Assembly (NCBI GenBank): GCA_948567375.1
Contig: OX419755.1
Span: forward strand, 23,379,001-23,443,000
Origin: Lunularia cruciata
Lineage: Eukaryota > Streptophyta > Marchantiopsida > Lunulariales > Lunulariaceae
Direction of reading: 5' to 3'
Length of the DNA stretch: 64,000 bases
The position numbers were made by a program, and so were the translations under genes. The number at the start of each line of letters is the position of its first letter. The stretch's first letter is position 1. This document shows positions 50,460 through 62,800 of the stretch, piece by piece. The notes beneath the pieces are model-generated. The model did no database searches. It was not told the origin of the DNA and was given only the letters and a program-made list of their open reading frames with translations.

Positions 50460-52100
50460 TGTCACACCTGTATAAAAGGAAAGCTTATGCACATCTTTGC
50501 CAATTGGAATCTATCAGTAGCCACTTCAAAGATCCAACTTTGAGAAGTATCAAGTTCCAATTAGTTGATGTAACAAGTTATCAATACAAGTCAAGGGATA
50601 AAACTTCTTCATGATTTGTTTATTAAGACCATGATAGTCAAAATAGAATTGAAGTTGTCCATCCTTCTTTTTTATAAATAATATTGGTGCTCTTCAACAA
50701 AGGAAGAGCACTTCTTCTTCTAACTCCTTTTGTGAGAACTAATAGATTGGTCTACTCAATTGAGTACTAGTTAGCAACAAATCAATCTTGAAGTGCATAA
50801 CTTGATCAAGGGTTAAACTCTTTGGAAAATCATCTATAAAATTTTTGCAAACTCTTGAACTATCTAATCAACCACTTCGTTTTGAGGCTTCTTATCTCAT
50901 CAAATTCGTCTTGCAAAAGAAACTTGATCCACACAACAAAAATATGAATATCTTCCTCCAAATTATTAACAATTGCTATACTACCAAACTTCTTATCTTG
51001 GGGCTAACTACTCTTAAGTGTCTTCTTCAAAGATGCTAGCAATCTAATCAATAATCCTTATCTTGATGTTATACTTGAATTTGTTGTCAAGCCCAATCAA
51101 ATTGAACCTTATGAAATTCAAGCCAAGGAAGAACTAGAATGATATCATAATGTAGGAGAGCTACTAAAAACCTCATATACTTTGCTTATTCCTTCTAATG
51201 TTGAATGCAATAAGATGTGAGGTATATAATGCAAAATTTTTTCTACCTTTCACAATCATCAATTTGTGCAAAATTACCAATTTGATAGGAATACATAATT
51301 CCTTTGCTAATTTTTCCTTTGCTAATATAGTTCTCAGAACTCCCACAATCAACCAAAATCTTACAACCACAATTGGATATCATATCTTGCAAGTATATCT
51401 AACTTGCATAGGTTGAACCTTCAATCCGTTGGAACAAATGAAATTTTCAATAAGGGTCTCAAGATCTCTTACTTGAAGTTTTAGTTTCCTTGATTCTTAC
51501 GCTCCAAGAACTCCATTTGGACAATGGGTCAAGGTCATCCACACCTAATTGGACATTTTTCATTGCAATGTACATTTTGGTGATAATAAAATCAACCACT
51601 ATTTTGTTGCAATATTTCTTTGTTTGTAGTGCCAAGTGATCTCTGTTGGATGCTACCAATCTCTATTGTGCCAGCTCCCCCACCCTTGTGTGATATATTT
51701 GTTATTTTTGTGAAGGTCTAGGTCAAGACCAAGTTGTGGCAACCAAGAAATCAAGACACTTGGTCAATTCTATGGCTTCTTCTAGTTTGGTGCATGATTT
51801 CAAGTCTCTCACAAACCAATCCAGAGCTTTGCCTTTTTTTGGAATTTGTATTTTTTTTTTGGGTTGAATTATGTAGCTTCTTATATAACAAATCTGCCTC
51901 AATTATGCAAATCTATCTTGTGCAACATTCACTATTTTGAATCTCCTAATTATTATATTCTTAAATTCTTGTTGAGATTAGAGTAACAAATTGCCATTGA
52001 GCTCCATTGCTTTGAGCTAGCCCTTGGAATAAAAACCATAGTTTTGCTACGCCATCTACTTGGCTTGAAGTCAAGAGGGTTTGTTTCTATTCATTTTTAA
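50460..52100 (-). pseudogene. Old Ty3/gypsy element, 5' half (gag remnant, protease, RT start)
   Basis: Read on the minus strand. A gag-like fragment at about 51.8-51.6 kb (GKALDWFVRDLKS) comes first. The protease active site follows near 51.35 kb as CKILVDCGSSENYIS, a variant of the usual LVDSGAT-NFIS. Then the RT N-terminal block at about 50.70-50.50 kb reads APILFIKKKDGQLQF, YHGLNKQIMKKFYPL and YFSKLDL-SGY. Multiple stops and frameshifts. It continues at 46.43 kb after the inserted element. The right limit is approximate. Confidence 0.72.
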
Positions 52101-53156
52101 TATTTATAGTTTCAAAGTACTATTTACAATCAAATAAAGTTTCTCAACTACAATTAGTAAATTCTTACCTTCAAATCACTTAGGCTTTGCAAACCGTAAT
52201 CAATCTTCTTGTTCTAGAAAAGTTTCTCTCTCTATTTTCTATTTTTGTTGAACATCAATTTGTCATTCTTTGCTTTTCTCTCTTTGGGAACCACTAGGTA
52301 CCTAGTTGTGGAGCTTATGAGCAAGATGTCATATGTATACCTATCACTAATAATTCAGGCTCATTTCTCTTCCCAATCACTTGAACCTTCTACTCTTATT
52401 TTCCTATGTTCCTTTTATTAGATAGGGGGAAAAGTGCAACCTAAATTATCATCAAATCACAACCTCTTGGTTTGATGATCATCATTTCTAGCAATACCAA
52501 GGAAAACAATACACAACACACCTAAAGAGAAGAACACTAAGTGCAATGTATACAAACCAATTGGACATACAATCAAACATGCAAGCATGAAGATAATCCT
52601 AACACAAGTGACTTAGCAAAAACTCTCCATGTTTTTAGTATAAGTGTGCTCTAGAGCTTGCTTGCTCTATCCAAGAACTCCCCTTAATCTATAATACAAG
52701 TTTATCCAACCTATACTCTAAATTTTATGTTTTTTTGGTGGAGGAATATCATGAGACTTAGATAGTCATACTTTTTTATATTTATGATTCAGATTTAAGA
52801 ACTCAACGGAAAGCTTGTGAGATAAGATTTCAATGATATAAAATGAGGTCTAATATGACCACTACTGCTCCTTTGACAATATCCCAAACTTAGCTTTATT
52901 TTGTAGTTGAATCCTTAATTTTGAACCCTAAGCAAGGCTCCAATCTTGATTCATGCACAATTTTAGCTAAATTTCGTGACACATTGATTTGTGTAAATAA
53001 TATTGAACATTCTAGCAAGTTAAAATCGTTTCACTCATGACTTCAAATTAGAGAATTAACATTCAATTGCAGTCATAGATAGAATAATTCCACAACTTAT
53101 AATTGTATTTTAAGTAGATTTTGTTACACTAGAGCTCATTATCTATAAATCTTGAG
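52101..53156. other. AT-rich region left of the copia element
   Basis: No coding content. It may contain the 5' LTR of the old minus-strand gypsy element, but no repeat partner could be identified by eye. Confidence 0.4.
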
Positions 53157-53417
53157 TGTTAGGTTTTACTATGATGTCTCAAGGTTAGGTTGATTTTGTG
53201 AGCTGACTCGAAGATGGTTAGGAAGAACTGAGTGACTGAAAAAGGTCTGGTCTCAAAGATGGACAAGAGGCTAAGTGAGTAAAGTGGGTGATGAATGCTT
53301 CCAATGGACATAGCCTCACATCAAGGTGAACCACATACCTTTTCTGTAATGGATAAATACTCTAGCAATATGCTTGATGTGTGTAGGTGTCTATGACTCT
53401 TGATTGATTCTCTGCAA
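53157..53417 (+). repeat. 5' LTR of the copia element
   Basis: 261 bp, TG...CA ends, direct repeat of 59566-59825. GGATAAATACTCTAGCA near its 3' part is a plausible TATA-like promoter stretch. Flanked on the left by TTGAG. Confidence 0.93.
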
Positions 53418-53432
53418 TTAGTATCAGAGCGA
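53418..53432 (+). other. Primer-binding site of the copia element
   Basis: TTAGTATCAGAGC directly follows the LTR and matches the complement of the initiator methionine tRNA 3' end (TGGTATCAGAGC) except near its start. This is the usual minus-strand primer for plant copia elements. Confidence 0.85.
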
Positions 53433-55212
53433 GGTTCATAAGAGGATTTTTGATCAATTGGTACTCACACCACTTAGGAGGAGTAGTAGGCAGGAGTATT
53501 AGCAAGGCCAAGCTAAGCTAAAGCTTAGCTAGCTCTCTCTCGATGGGGTTCATCGGAAGAATTTTTGGTAAGAGCTGGTGATTATTGGGAATTTGGTCCC
53601 CTCTGTACATGAGTTGGGGCAAGCTCTCAACTATTGGAATTTTTTAGAGACTGAGGCTACAGGCCCCTGCTTAAGTGGTGTGGGTTACTGAGCGCCAAGG
53701 ATCTGCACCAACTTGGGGAGCATTTTTGTTTGCAAGCAAATTTGTGTTTGTGTTGTCGGCTCATTTCTTCTAGTTGTGTTTTGGTACGAGAGGCAAGTTG
53801 GGCTAGTTGAGTTTGAATTGTGTGGTGCAAAATTGTTCTTCTCTTGTGCCTTTCCCAATTCCTCTGGATTGAATAGCAAAATAGTTCCTTGGAGGCGGTG
53901 GAGATATTGACAAAGTGTCAAGGCAATAGGAGAAATTCTATCTTCACATTTGAGTGCAGTTAGATAAGTCCGCTTGACAATGCTAGTTGGTGGGCAGTAG
54001 AAGCAGCTGCTACTATAATTCCAAACTATTCCCACCTCAGCCAGATATTTTCCATGGTATTTTGAAACTTCTTTGAACTGCACTGATGGAGCGGGAACAT
54101 GTTTAGAGGTCTCAATTTAGTGCCACATAATGTTGGAGAATACTTCTATAACTTCTTGTGAACATGTTGCTAAGTGGTTCCTAAGCTATTGCACCAGTTC
54201 AAGTTGTGGTATGCATTGAGGAACTGAAACCCTTGCATCATCCATGAGTTGAGTAAAAATTGCAAGAGATAGACACCATGTTGCTGTTGTCATTGCGTCT
54301 ATGCTACAACCGAAAGAATGTTGCAGTAGTTGCAACTTGGTGTAGCAATAGGACACATGTAGCATAAGGATGCCAAAGCTCATAAGAACATTGGAGATGG
54401 CTGTAACCTCTGTGGAGCTGGCTGGAATGAGACCAACACTCAAGTATAATTTCTGGAATTTGATCACCAAGGAGGCAGGCCTTTAAGACCCCAAGAGGTT
54501 GTCATTAGTTTTAATGATTCCTCCAATTGCAAGGGAATTCCATGTTAGGAGGCCAGGACTGTTAAGAAATTGTAGTATCAGTTGGTGGGAGATCTTGGCC
54601 GTGTGGCTATGTGGTGAAGGAGGAGCTGGTGAAGGTAGACCTGTATGAATAAGAACCAGTTGGTGGAAGGAAGGATCAGATGTCGGTATGAAGGCTCTTC
54701 ATCACATTACTACTGAATTCTAGTTGGAACAGAAGTAAGGTAGGAGCTGAAATCTTGAGGAGATGGCGGCCATTGGATGGTGAATGTACTTGCTTGCTTA
54801 CTTACTTGCTTACTTACTTGATTATTCTCTATAAGAAAGTCTATAGATTTGCACTATCCTTATCCAGATTTCTTGAGTGAGTCCTATAGTGCACTTTTGT
54901 ATTTATACTTTAACTCCTCCTCAGTTAAAGGTTTGTTGTTGTACTGAAAAAGACAAGCAAGAAGTAGAACCCAAAGAGAGTCTGTGGGGGAGAAGTCTTA
55001 GACTTATGAATGTGGTATAGAATCCAAGGTTTTAACCTCCCTTGGAATTCTGTTCATAACTTTTGACTCGGGACTCAGATGAATAATCTGTTTAGTGTAT
55101 TGGAAAGCTTATCTTCAAGGCTACAGGTTGATGCAACTAGATTTTGACTTTGAATATTTGAAGAAGCTGCTGTAAAACGATTTCCGTCTCCCCAGAGTAT
55201 TGGAGTTTTAAG
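53433..55212 (+). other. Leader of the copia element
   Basis: About 1.8 kb between primer-binding site and gag, long for copia. It has no conserved reading frame; short opposing frames around 53.7-54.1 kb have no family match. A (CTTA/CTTG)n-like patch occurs near 54790-54820. Confidence 0.5.
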
Positions 55213-56118
55213 GTGGAAGGTTCAGGGACTCAAGAAGAGTCTCTAAGTGCAGCAATAGCCTTTGTAGTACTTGTGGAGCAGAAGAAAGTCAAAATGGGTA
55301 CTTTGAAGCTTGGTGGACCCAATTTTGATGTGACAAAGTTTGATGGCCACATCAATTACTTATTGTGGGAACGGCAGGTGAAAGGAGTTTTGAGGGCAAC
55401 TGGTTTGGGTAAGCTCTTGAGGGAGAAACCTAACGATGTGAGACAAAGTGATTGGGATGATATGCAAGAGCAAGCTGTGAATACTATTTTGCTTCACCTT
55501 CAGCTCCATTTGATCAAGCAAGTGGGGGAGCATTATGATTGTACTTCCTTGTTTGATGCACTATAGAGCAAGTATCATCAAAATGAATTGTCAAATAGAT
55601 TGTACACCAATCTCAAACTAATCACATTCAAGATGAAACCAGGGACCAACATTAGAGACCATGTGGATGCATTTTGTGACCTAGTAGTAGACTTGAAAAA
55701 CTTGGGAGAGGACTTAAATGAGGAGTGGAAGGCACTGCATTTGTTGGGCTCCTTGCCGCCATCCTATCAGTCACTTTCACAAGTGTTGTTGCACCATGAG
55801 AAAAAGACCATTACCTTTGAAGAGGTGAAAGCAGCTCTACTTACAGATGACTTGCAACAAAAACTTGTTGCAACCTTAGTGTCATCTTCTACTCAAGGCA
55901 ATGCTTTGGTTATCCAACATGGGAGACCTCAATGGAGGACTGGTGATGGTGATAAGGGGAAAAGCAAGGATAGGTCCAGGTCTAAGTCTAGAGGCAAGTC
56001 CAAGGAGAGGAAACATGTGACTTGTTGGGGATGTGGCAAAGTAGGCCATGTGAAGAAGGAGAGTAAAGGTAAGGGCAAAGGAAAGGTAGATGAAGGATCT
56101 TCAGCAAACATAGCTTAG
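55213..56118 (+). pseudogene. gag: Copia gag, broken
   Basis: Nucleocapsid precursor. First in-frame Met at 55294 (GPNFDVTKFDGHINYLLWER resembles the gag start YxxWxxxM-type block). The UBN2-type body follows with DHVDAFCDLVVDL and LLGSLPPSYQSL. TAG 55564 breaks it (DAL-stop-SKYHQNE). The zinc knuckle near 56026 reads CWGCGKVGHVKKES, with the last Cys replaced by Ser. TAG 56116 ends this stretch. Confidence 0.85.
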
Positions 56119-57829
56119 GCTGAGGAGGATGCTGATCTGTTGGATGATCAGTATGATTTGTGACATTGTGTGTATGCCCTTTGTGCCATCTCCTAATATA
56201 GATGATGAGTGTATTCTAGATTGTGCTTTCTTGTACCATATATGCTATATCAAGGAGTTCTTCTATTCACTTTCAACACCAAATGGTTCAGTTCTGATGG
56301 GGAATGATCAACCTTGTCAAATTGAGGGTATTGGATCCATAAGGATTCGGATGTTTGATGGAGCTATGTGGAAGTTCAATGATGTTTGGTTCATACCTGA
56401 TATGAAGAAGAACCTGATTTCCCTTGGGATACTGCATGCCAAAGGTCATCAATGGAGTGTTGGTGATGGGGTACTTTGAGTCACTTCTGGTGGAAAGGTT
56501 ATCTTGCAAGGTAACTTTCAAAAGAATCTATTTGTATTGGAGTGCACTACAATGTTTGGAGAAGCCAATGTAACTAGGTCTTAAGATGGGATGATGAATG
56601 TGTGGCATTCACAACTAGATCATTTGAGTGAGAAAGGTTTTGGCTGTCTTGAAAAGAAATGGCTTGCTATATGGCTTGAAGACAGTGACGTTGGATTTTT
56701 GTGAGCATTGCATGTTTGGAAAATAGAACAGAACTGTTTTTGGAGTGGGGATCCATAGTTTCAAGGGTCTACTCAAGTATGTACATAATGATGTGTGGGG
56801 ACCATCCTCTACACCCTCACACTGTGGAGAAGTTTACTATGTAACATTTATTGATGATTACTCAAGCTTTGTGTGTATTTATTTCATGCATCTCAAGTCT
56901 GAAGTCTTTGCCACTTTCAAGAAGTGGAAGACCCAAGTAGAGACTCAGATTGGGGAGAAGGTGAGATGTCTTAGATCAGATAATGGCAGGGAGTATGTCT
57001 CTGGAGAGTTTCAGGCGTACTGCACAAAACAAGGGATAACTTGCCACCTTACCACAATTTACACTCTGCAGCAAAATGGTGTTGCTGAGCAGCTCAACCG
57101 GACATTGTTGGAACATGCACAGAGTATGTTGAGTGAATCAAAGTTACCACATGAGTTTTGGGCAGAAGCTATCAACACATCAACATATGTGATAAATATT
57201 TCTCCATCCAATGCAATCAACTTCAAGACACCATATGAGTTGAGGCATACGCAACTTGATGATTATGGTAGATTAAAGATATTTGGTTATGATGCATATT
57301 CACTCACACCTAAAGAGAACAGGTCCAAGTTGGATGCTAAATCAAAGAATGTGTTTTTCTTGGCTATGCAAGTGGAATGAAAGCTTATGGGTTATGGGAT
57401 CCAATAGCGTGTAAGGTTATGGTCAAAAGGGATGTTTCCTTTCATGAATCCAGATCATTCAAGGAGGGGGAGAATGATCAAGCTCCCTACACTGACAAAG
57501 GCAAGTCTCCCACCTTAGATCTAGTTGAGGGTGAGATTGATCACTTAAGTGATGAGGAGGAAGGAGGTGCTCCTATAGCAGAGCAAGTTCTTGAGGAGCA
57601 AGAAAAAGTGGAGCAAGTAGTTGCTGGTGAGCAACAAAATGTGCTAGGTCAGTCTCAAATTGGACCTACACAGGGAGATCAAGCAAAGAGTTCATTGAGG
57701 AGGTCATCAAGGCGTGCTAGTCGAGCTCCAAACAAATATAGTAAGTGGATTGATTCAACAAAGTTGTTGGATGATGACTTGGCTTTTGGAGATGCTTTGG
57801 TCTTGGAAGAAGGTGAACCCTCATCCTAA
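56119..57829 (+). pseudogene. Copia protease, pre-integrase and integrase, broken
   Basis: The protease core at about 56211-56470 has DCA in place of the catalytic DSG/DSA, then VWFIPDMKKNLISLG. A GAG-pre-integrase remnant (NVWHSQLDHLSEKGFG) lies near 56600. The integrase at 56745-57380 keeps its three acidic residues in HNDVWGPS, CLRSDNGREY and QQNGVAEQLN. A stop and a frame change near 57375 separate it from the downstream YGLWDPIACKV segment and an acidic linker to 57829. Confidence 0.85.
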
Positions 57830-59386
57830 AAGGAGGCATTTTCTTCTAGTGAAAAGGATGAGTGGTTTGGCTCTATGGAGAGGGAGTTGGAATCCTTGAG
57901 GGAAAACAAAACTTGGGAGCTAGTCAAGTTACCTAAGGATCAACAAGTGATAGATTGCAAGTGGATCTACAAATTGAAAGAGGGTCATTAGGAGGGATCA
58001 AAGATCTACAAGGCTAGGTTGGTCGCACAAAGGGGTTCACTCAAGAGAAGGGGGTGGACTACAATGAGGTCTTTTCTCCTATTGCAAAGTATTCTACAAT
58101 ATGTCTATTATGTATGCTTGTTGCATTATTTGGTCTTACTTTAGATCAAATGGATGTTGTCATGTTTCTCTATGGCACCTTGAATGAGAGGATCTTCATG
58201 AGACAACCTGTGGGGTTTGTGAAGAAAGGCCAAGAGGACAAGGTATGAAAATTGCTGAAGTCCTTGCATGGATTGAAGCAAACACCTTGCCAATGGAACA
58301 AGAGGTTTGATGTGTTTATGCATGTTTAGGGTTTCAATAGGAGTTTAATTGATCTTTGTGTTTACATGAAACCAGAGAGTAATAAGACCTTTGGTTTTAT
58401 TATTCTTGTGCTATATGTGGATGACATGTTGATAGCTGCCGAGGATAGATCTGAGGTGCACAAGGTCAAGGCGCTCTCAAGTTCGGAGTTTAGGATGAAG
58501 GATTTAGGGTTGGCCACAAGGATATTAGGCATGGAGATTAAGAGGAACTTGGGCACTGGTTAGTTGTGGCTGATGCAAGGCAAATATGATAGGTACATGG
58601 AGAACTAAACCAGTAAGTACACCTCTAGCTTCTCATTTCAAGCTTTCAGCGGCATGTTGTCCTATAGATGTCATGGAGAAGGGTTTGATGGCTAACATTC
58701 CTTATGAGAAGGCTGTTGGGAGTCTCATGTACTTGATGACTTGCACAAGACCTGATCTTGCCCTAGCACTGGGTAAGGTGTGCAGGTATATGTCAAATCT
58801 AGGAAGGACACATTGGGAAGCAGTTAAGTGGATTCTCAAGTATTTGAGAGGTACACTAGACTATGGGCTCTTATTTGATAGAAGATCAATGAATGCCACA
58901 TCACTAGATGGTTATGTAGATGTTGATTATGGACAAGATCTGGACAAGCAGAGATAAAAAATGGGGTATGTATTCACACTTGGTGGTGGGTGCATTAGTT
59001 GGAAATCTACCTTGCAAAAGTGTGTTGCACAGTCTACTACAAAAGCTGAGTATGTGGCAGCAGCGGAAGTAGAAAAGGAGGCAATTTGGTTGGATAGACT
59101 TGTTGCTGAGATGGGGCTAATGCATGGTAATGTAATGCTTCACTATGACAGTCAAAGTGCTTTACACCTAGCTGGAAATCAGGTGATAGATAGTAGGGTT
59201 AATCATATAGACATCAGATATCACTTTCTTAGGCAAGCTGTGTTTGAGAAAATGTTTGATCTAGTCGAGATTGATGGTAAGCTCAACCCGGCTGATGCCT
59301 TTACCAAACTCATACCTTCAGAGTGTTCTCTAGGCATTGTGCTACCCTGCAGGTTGTGCAAGTGGAGCATGAGTAGGATGACCTAG
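57830..59386 (+). pseudogene. Copia reverse transcriptase and RNase H, broken
   Basis: RT blocks: a KLKEG-type start near 57970, YNEVFSPIAKYSTI, LDQMDVVMFLYG (normally DVxxAFLxG), MRQPVGF, LLKSLHGLKQTPCQW, the YVDD box at 58414-58425 and FRMKDLGLATRILGMEI. RNase H/Copia tail: SLMYLMTCTRPDLA, SWKSTLQKCVAQSTTKAEYVA and the terminal NPADAFTKL. Stops at several points (for example before KLLKSLHG and after RNLGTG) and frame changes make it non-functional. Confidence 0.88.
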
Positions 59387-59553
59387 CATTAGTGGTGACC
59401 TTGACTATTTTGGTTACTCTATCCCTATATGGGCTACGGCTTTAAGTTCTAGTTTATCCTAGTTTAAAGGAGGGGTCAAGTGATTGGCTGTTTGTCTAGA
59501 ACTTCCCTCTGAGTGATAAGTTGTTGCAAGGTTACTAACCCGAAGACAAGAGT

Positions 59554-59565
59554 CAAGGGTGGGAT
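59554..59565 (+). other. Polypurine tract of the copia element
   Basis: CAAGGGTGGGAT immediately precedes the 3' LTR start. Typical plus-strand primer position and composition for copia elements. Confidence 0.8.
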
Positions 59566-59825
59566 TGTTAGGTTTTACTCTGATGTCTGGGGTTTAGGTT
59601 GATTTTGTGAGCTGACTCTGAGAAGGTCAGGAAGAACTGAGTGACTGTAAAAGGTCTGGTCTCAAAGATGGACAAGAGGCTGAGTGAGTAAAGTGGGTGA
59701 TGAATGCTTCCCGTGGATGTAGCCTCACATTGAGATGAACCACGTACCTTCTGTGTAATGGATAAATACTCTAGCAGTATGCTTGATGTGTGGAGGTTTA
59801 TGTGACTCTCAATTGATTCTATGCA
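59566..59825 (+). repeat. 3' LTR of the copia element
   Basis: 260 bp, direct repeat of 53157-53417, about 88% identical by eye, ending TGCA. Followed by TTGAG, the right copy of the target-site duplication. Confidence 0.93.
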
Positions 59826-62800
59826 TTGAGCTAACCATATTTTACAGAATAGTTGTTTGTGCTCCTATCCAAACCTTTGTGAAGTTTGATATTTGAATCC
59901 AAACCCAATTTCTAAGTTTAAATTGATGAGACTAACTTTTAAGCTCTATAGATCTAGGTATACTTGATCCAAGATAGTTAATTTTCTATTTGAGAATTTC
60001 ATATAAACTTTTTGTATAGTGGCATAACATATCATTCCTAATAATGCTTGAAATTTTCATAGGCTTATTCAAACCAGAACTTGAGAAGGGAACAAAACTC
60101 CAAATGTAATCACAACCTCCAACCCCAACACTTTGATTTCAAGCACTCCACCTTCATTTGATCATATCAGATTTGAGATCAACTAAAAAGTGATATTTTG
60201 TGTGATTTACACAATCATGATTTTTTATACTCTCCAACCTTGTTGAGAGATCAAAAACTCATTCAATTATGCACATGGGCATGAATTTGACTATTCTTGC
60301 TTCAATCAAATACATCTTGGTCATAAGTTGCTATAAAATAGTGTTTATGGTTTTTAAACCATAGCTTGACTACTCTTGTAGGCAACCTCAGTCTTTTCTC
60401 CAAGAATTGTTTCTCTAACTTCCCTAAACTTCAAAAACTCTAGACTCGATGTTGGGACCCAAACTCTTGCATTTTTTCCACTTAGCAACTTCTTCTTTTG
60501 ATACATGGACCCCACAAGCTCCTCTTATAAGGCCTTGAGAAAAATTTTAGTCCTTCTCCTTCTTCAAAAAGATTTTGGTTAAATCAAAAACTAGACCATA
60601 GGTAAGCACAACAAGGATAAAAAGATCTAGGTTTTTCTATCATCGACACCGTGAACGTAGACCCAAAATAAGCTACCATCCAAACACAAAAGTGATCACA
60701 TTGCATAATTAAAAGCCTATGAGAAAAAGGATTTAGGAGAAGCAGATGAGGACTGTGGAAAATTTCTTGATCAAACTCACTCTCTGTTGCATTACTTCTT
60801 GCATTGTATTACAATTGTCAAACAACTCACCATCCAACATACTACTCCCATTCTAGACTCATAAGACAAAAAACACTATATTCTTTACCAAGCTTCCACC
60901 ACCTAGCCATCTACTTGGCTTATCAGCTAAGCTAGCCATTTACTTAGCATACAAGTTACCTCTTTGGGAAGGTTCTAACATTCTACCACTAAACTTCATA
61001 AATACTTTTAGATCATTGTTATTCACTCTTATGAAGTTACTAGAATCTCCTCACCAAGAATCTCCCTCAATGTTTTTAAAATATTCTACCAAGAAGCTTC
61101 CTAGATGCTTTTAGAACATTTTTAGAATTAAAAAGCATAAATATTAAAAAGAAGAAGTTAGTCCTTAGCACTAGGTGCCTTGCAAGAGCAGAAAGTCTAA
61201 CTACACATATAGATTATATAACTTGATAACATTACTATCTTGATGTATTCAAGAAAATAAGTAAAGTAACTTGATAACACTACTGATCTTGATGCATTCA
61301 AGAAAATAATAAGGTAATATAAATTTATTAAAAAAATCCTGCTACTCTTGTGAGATGTATTGATTTTATCTTTACATTAGCATTGCAATTTTAGCTTCTC
61401 TATTTTTTTATAGTTATTTGTACCTTCTTTCCATTTCTGTTTGTGGGAATAATCATATCATCAAGTTGGCTTAAGGCTTCTGAAAATAAGGCTCTAGTTA
61501 ATGGCAGGAAGTAATCCACCTTTTAGAATCTTCATCGAATACTTCTGAACAAGATAAGCTTAAGATTTAAAGCTGGTTTATGAAAGATGAGCTATATAAG
61601 ATATAGACTTTTAGAAAATTGGTCTAACTTAAGGAAAGTATGTACTTTGAATTCTGGTTGAGTGTATGTAGCATAAAATCAAAGCATACAAATTATGCTC
61701 TTTCTAATTCCATTCGTGTTCTCTTTTTAATTCCATTGGTTGTTGTTAGCTGTTGGTATTACGGTAGGTATGTATAAAATGCCTTCTTCGTCAATCAATT
61801 TTTGGTTCTAAAAATGAATCTCATTTCACAAAAAATTTCAATAATTTTCTAATTATCTACATATAATTCCTTGTTACCAAAAAAATATAATAATCAATAT
61901 AATCTAAGAATCAAGCTTTTGTGAAGTCGATAAAGTCATACACACTACATTTTTAATTTTTATAATTTCTTGTTCCCATGGAATATAATTTTTAGACTCT
62001 CCTTAACTTATAACGTAATAAATAATAATTCTATTTTTCTAGAAAAATTGGACATGTAAATCCTCTACAAAATATGAAGTTGTATTAAAACCAGAATTGG
62101 TGAGGGGATATTTTGTGGTTGTGAGCGGCTAATAATGTAATAAACATTTTTCACTCAATGAATCATCCCGACTTCTTTACTTAAGGCAAGAAAGTTATTC
62201 ACAATTCGCTGAATAAATTCGATAAAATTTGGTCATCAGATTATGAAAAAGTATCTAAGAGATTTACATTCGATTTAAGACATATAATATATACTAACCC
62301 TATTTCCACAATGAATACAAGATATCAAAGATTTCATCTTTCATGATTAATCAAGAAATTTCTTTTTAGACAATAAAGTCAGATAATCACTACATACAAT
62401 AGGTATCATGTAAATAATTAAGAAGGATATTCCCTCCTCCTAAACTTATATAAATAATCGAATATCTCCAATATATGTCTGGACTCAGTTTAAAGTTAAA
62501 GGTAACAAATCCAAATCCATCTCAGCTACAAATTCATGGTACTCCACTGATTATTTTTTGGTGTGCCTTTGTGAAGTCTGGCTTAGAGCTAGCTAAGCTG
62601 GACCCTGTTTTGACGTTTGCCTTAGCGAGTTGTAATGTGGAGTTCGCAATTCCAGTTTGGACTTCGGCCTAAACTAAATAGATCTTCACATTTCAGATTC
62701 CCTAAGTTGTCACATCGCAACTTGTGTGTTGATTCAACCTCAACAACCGTGCAGCTTTCTGACTTAAGCGCTGATGATTAGTCTTCAGAAAGAAGTAATG
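59826..62800. other. AT-rich intergenic region
   Basis: Nothing recognisable on either strand apart from short frames without family match. The last few hundred bases must hold the 3' UTR of the minus-strand dioxygenase gene that ends at 62801. Confidence 0.5.

Larger units (their letters stand above)
53157..59825 (+). mobile_element. Complete but decayed Ty1/copia retrotransposon
   Basis: LTRs at 53157-53417 and 59566-59825 both start TGTTAGGTTTTACT and end TGCA. TTGAG flanks both sides (53152-53156 and 59826-59830), a perfect 5-bp target-site duplication. Order is gag, protease, integrase, RT, RNase H, which is the Ty1/copia order. The two LTRs agree at roughly 88% by eye, so this insertion is older than the 15-25 kb gypsy copy. 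The coding region has several TAG/TGA stops and at least one frameshift near 57375. Confidence 0.95.
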
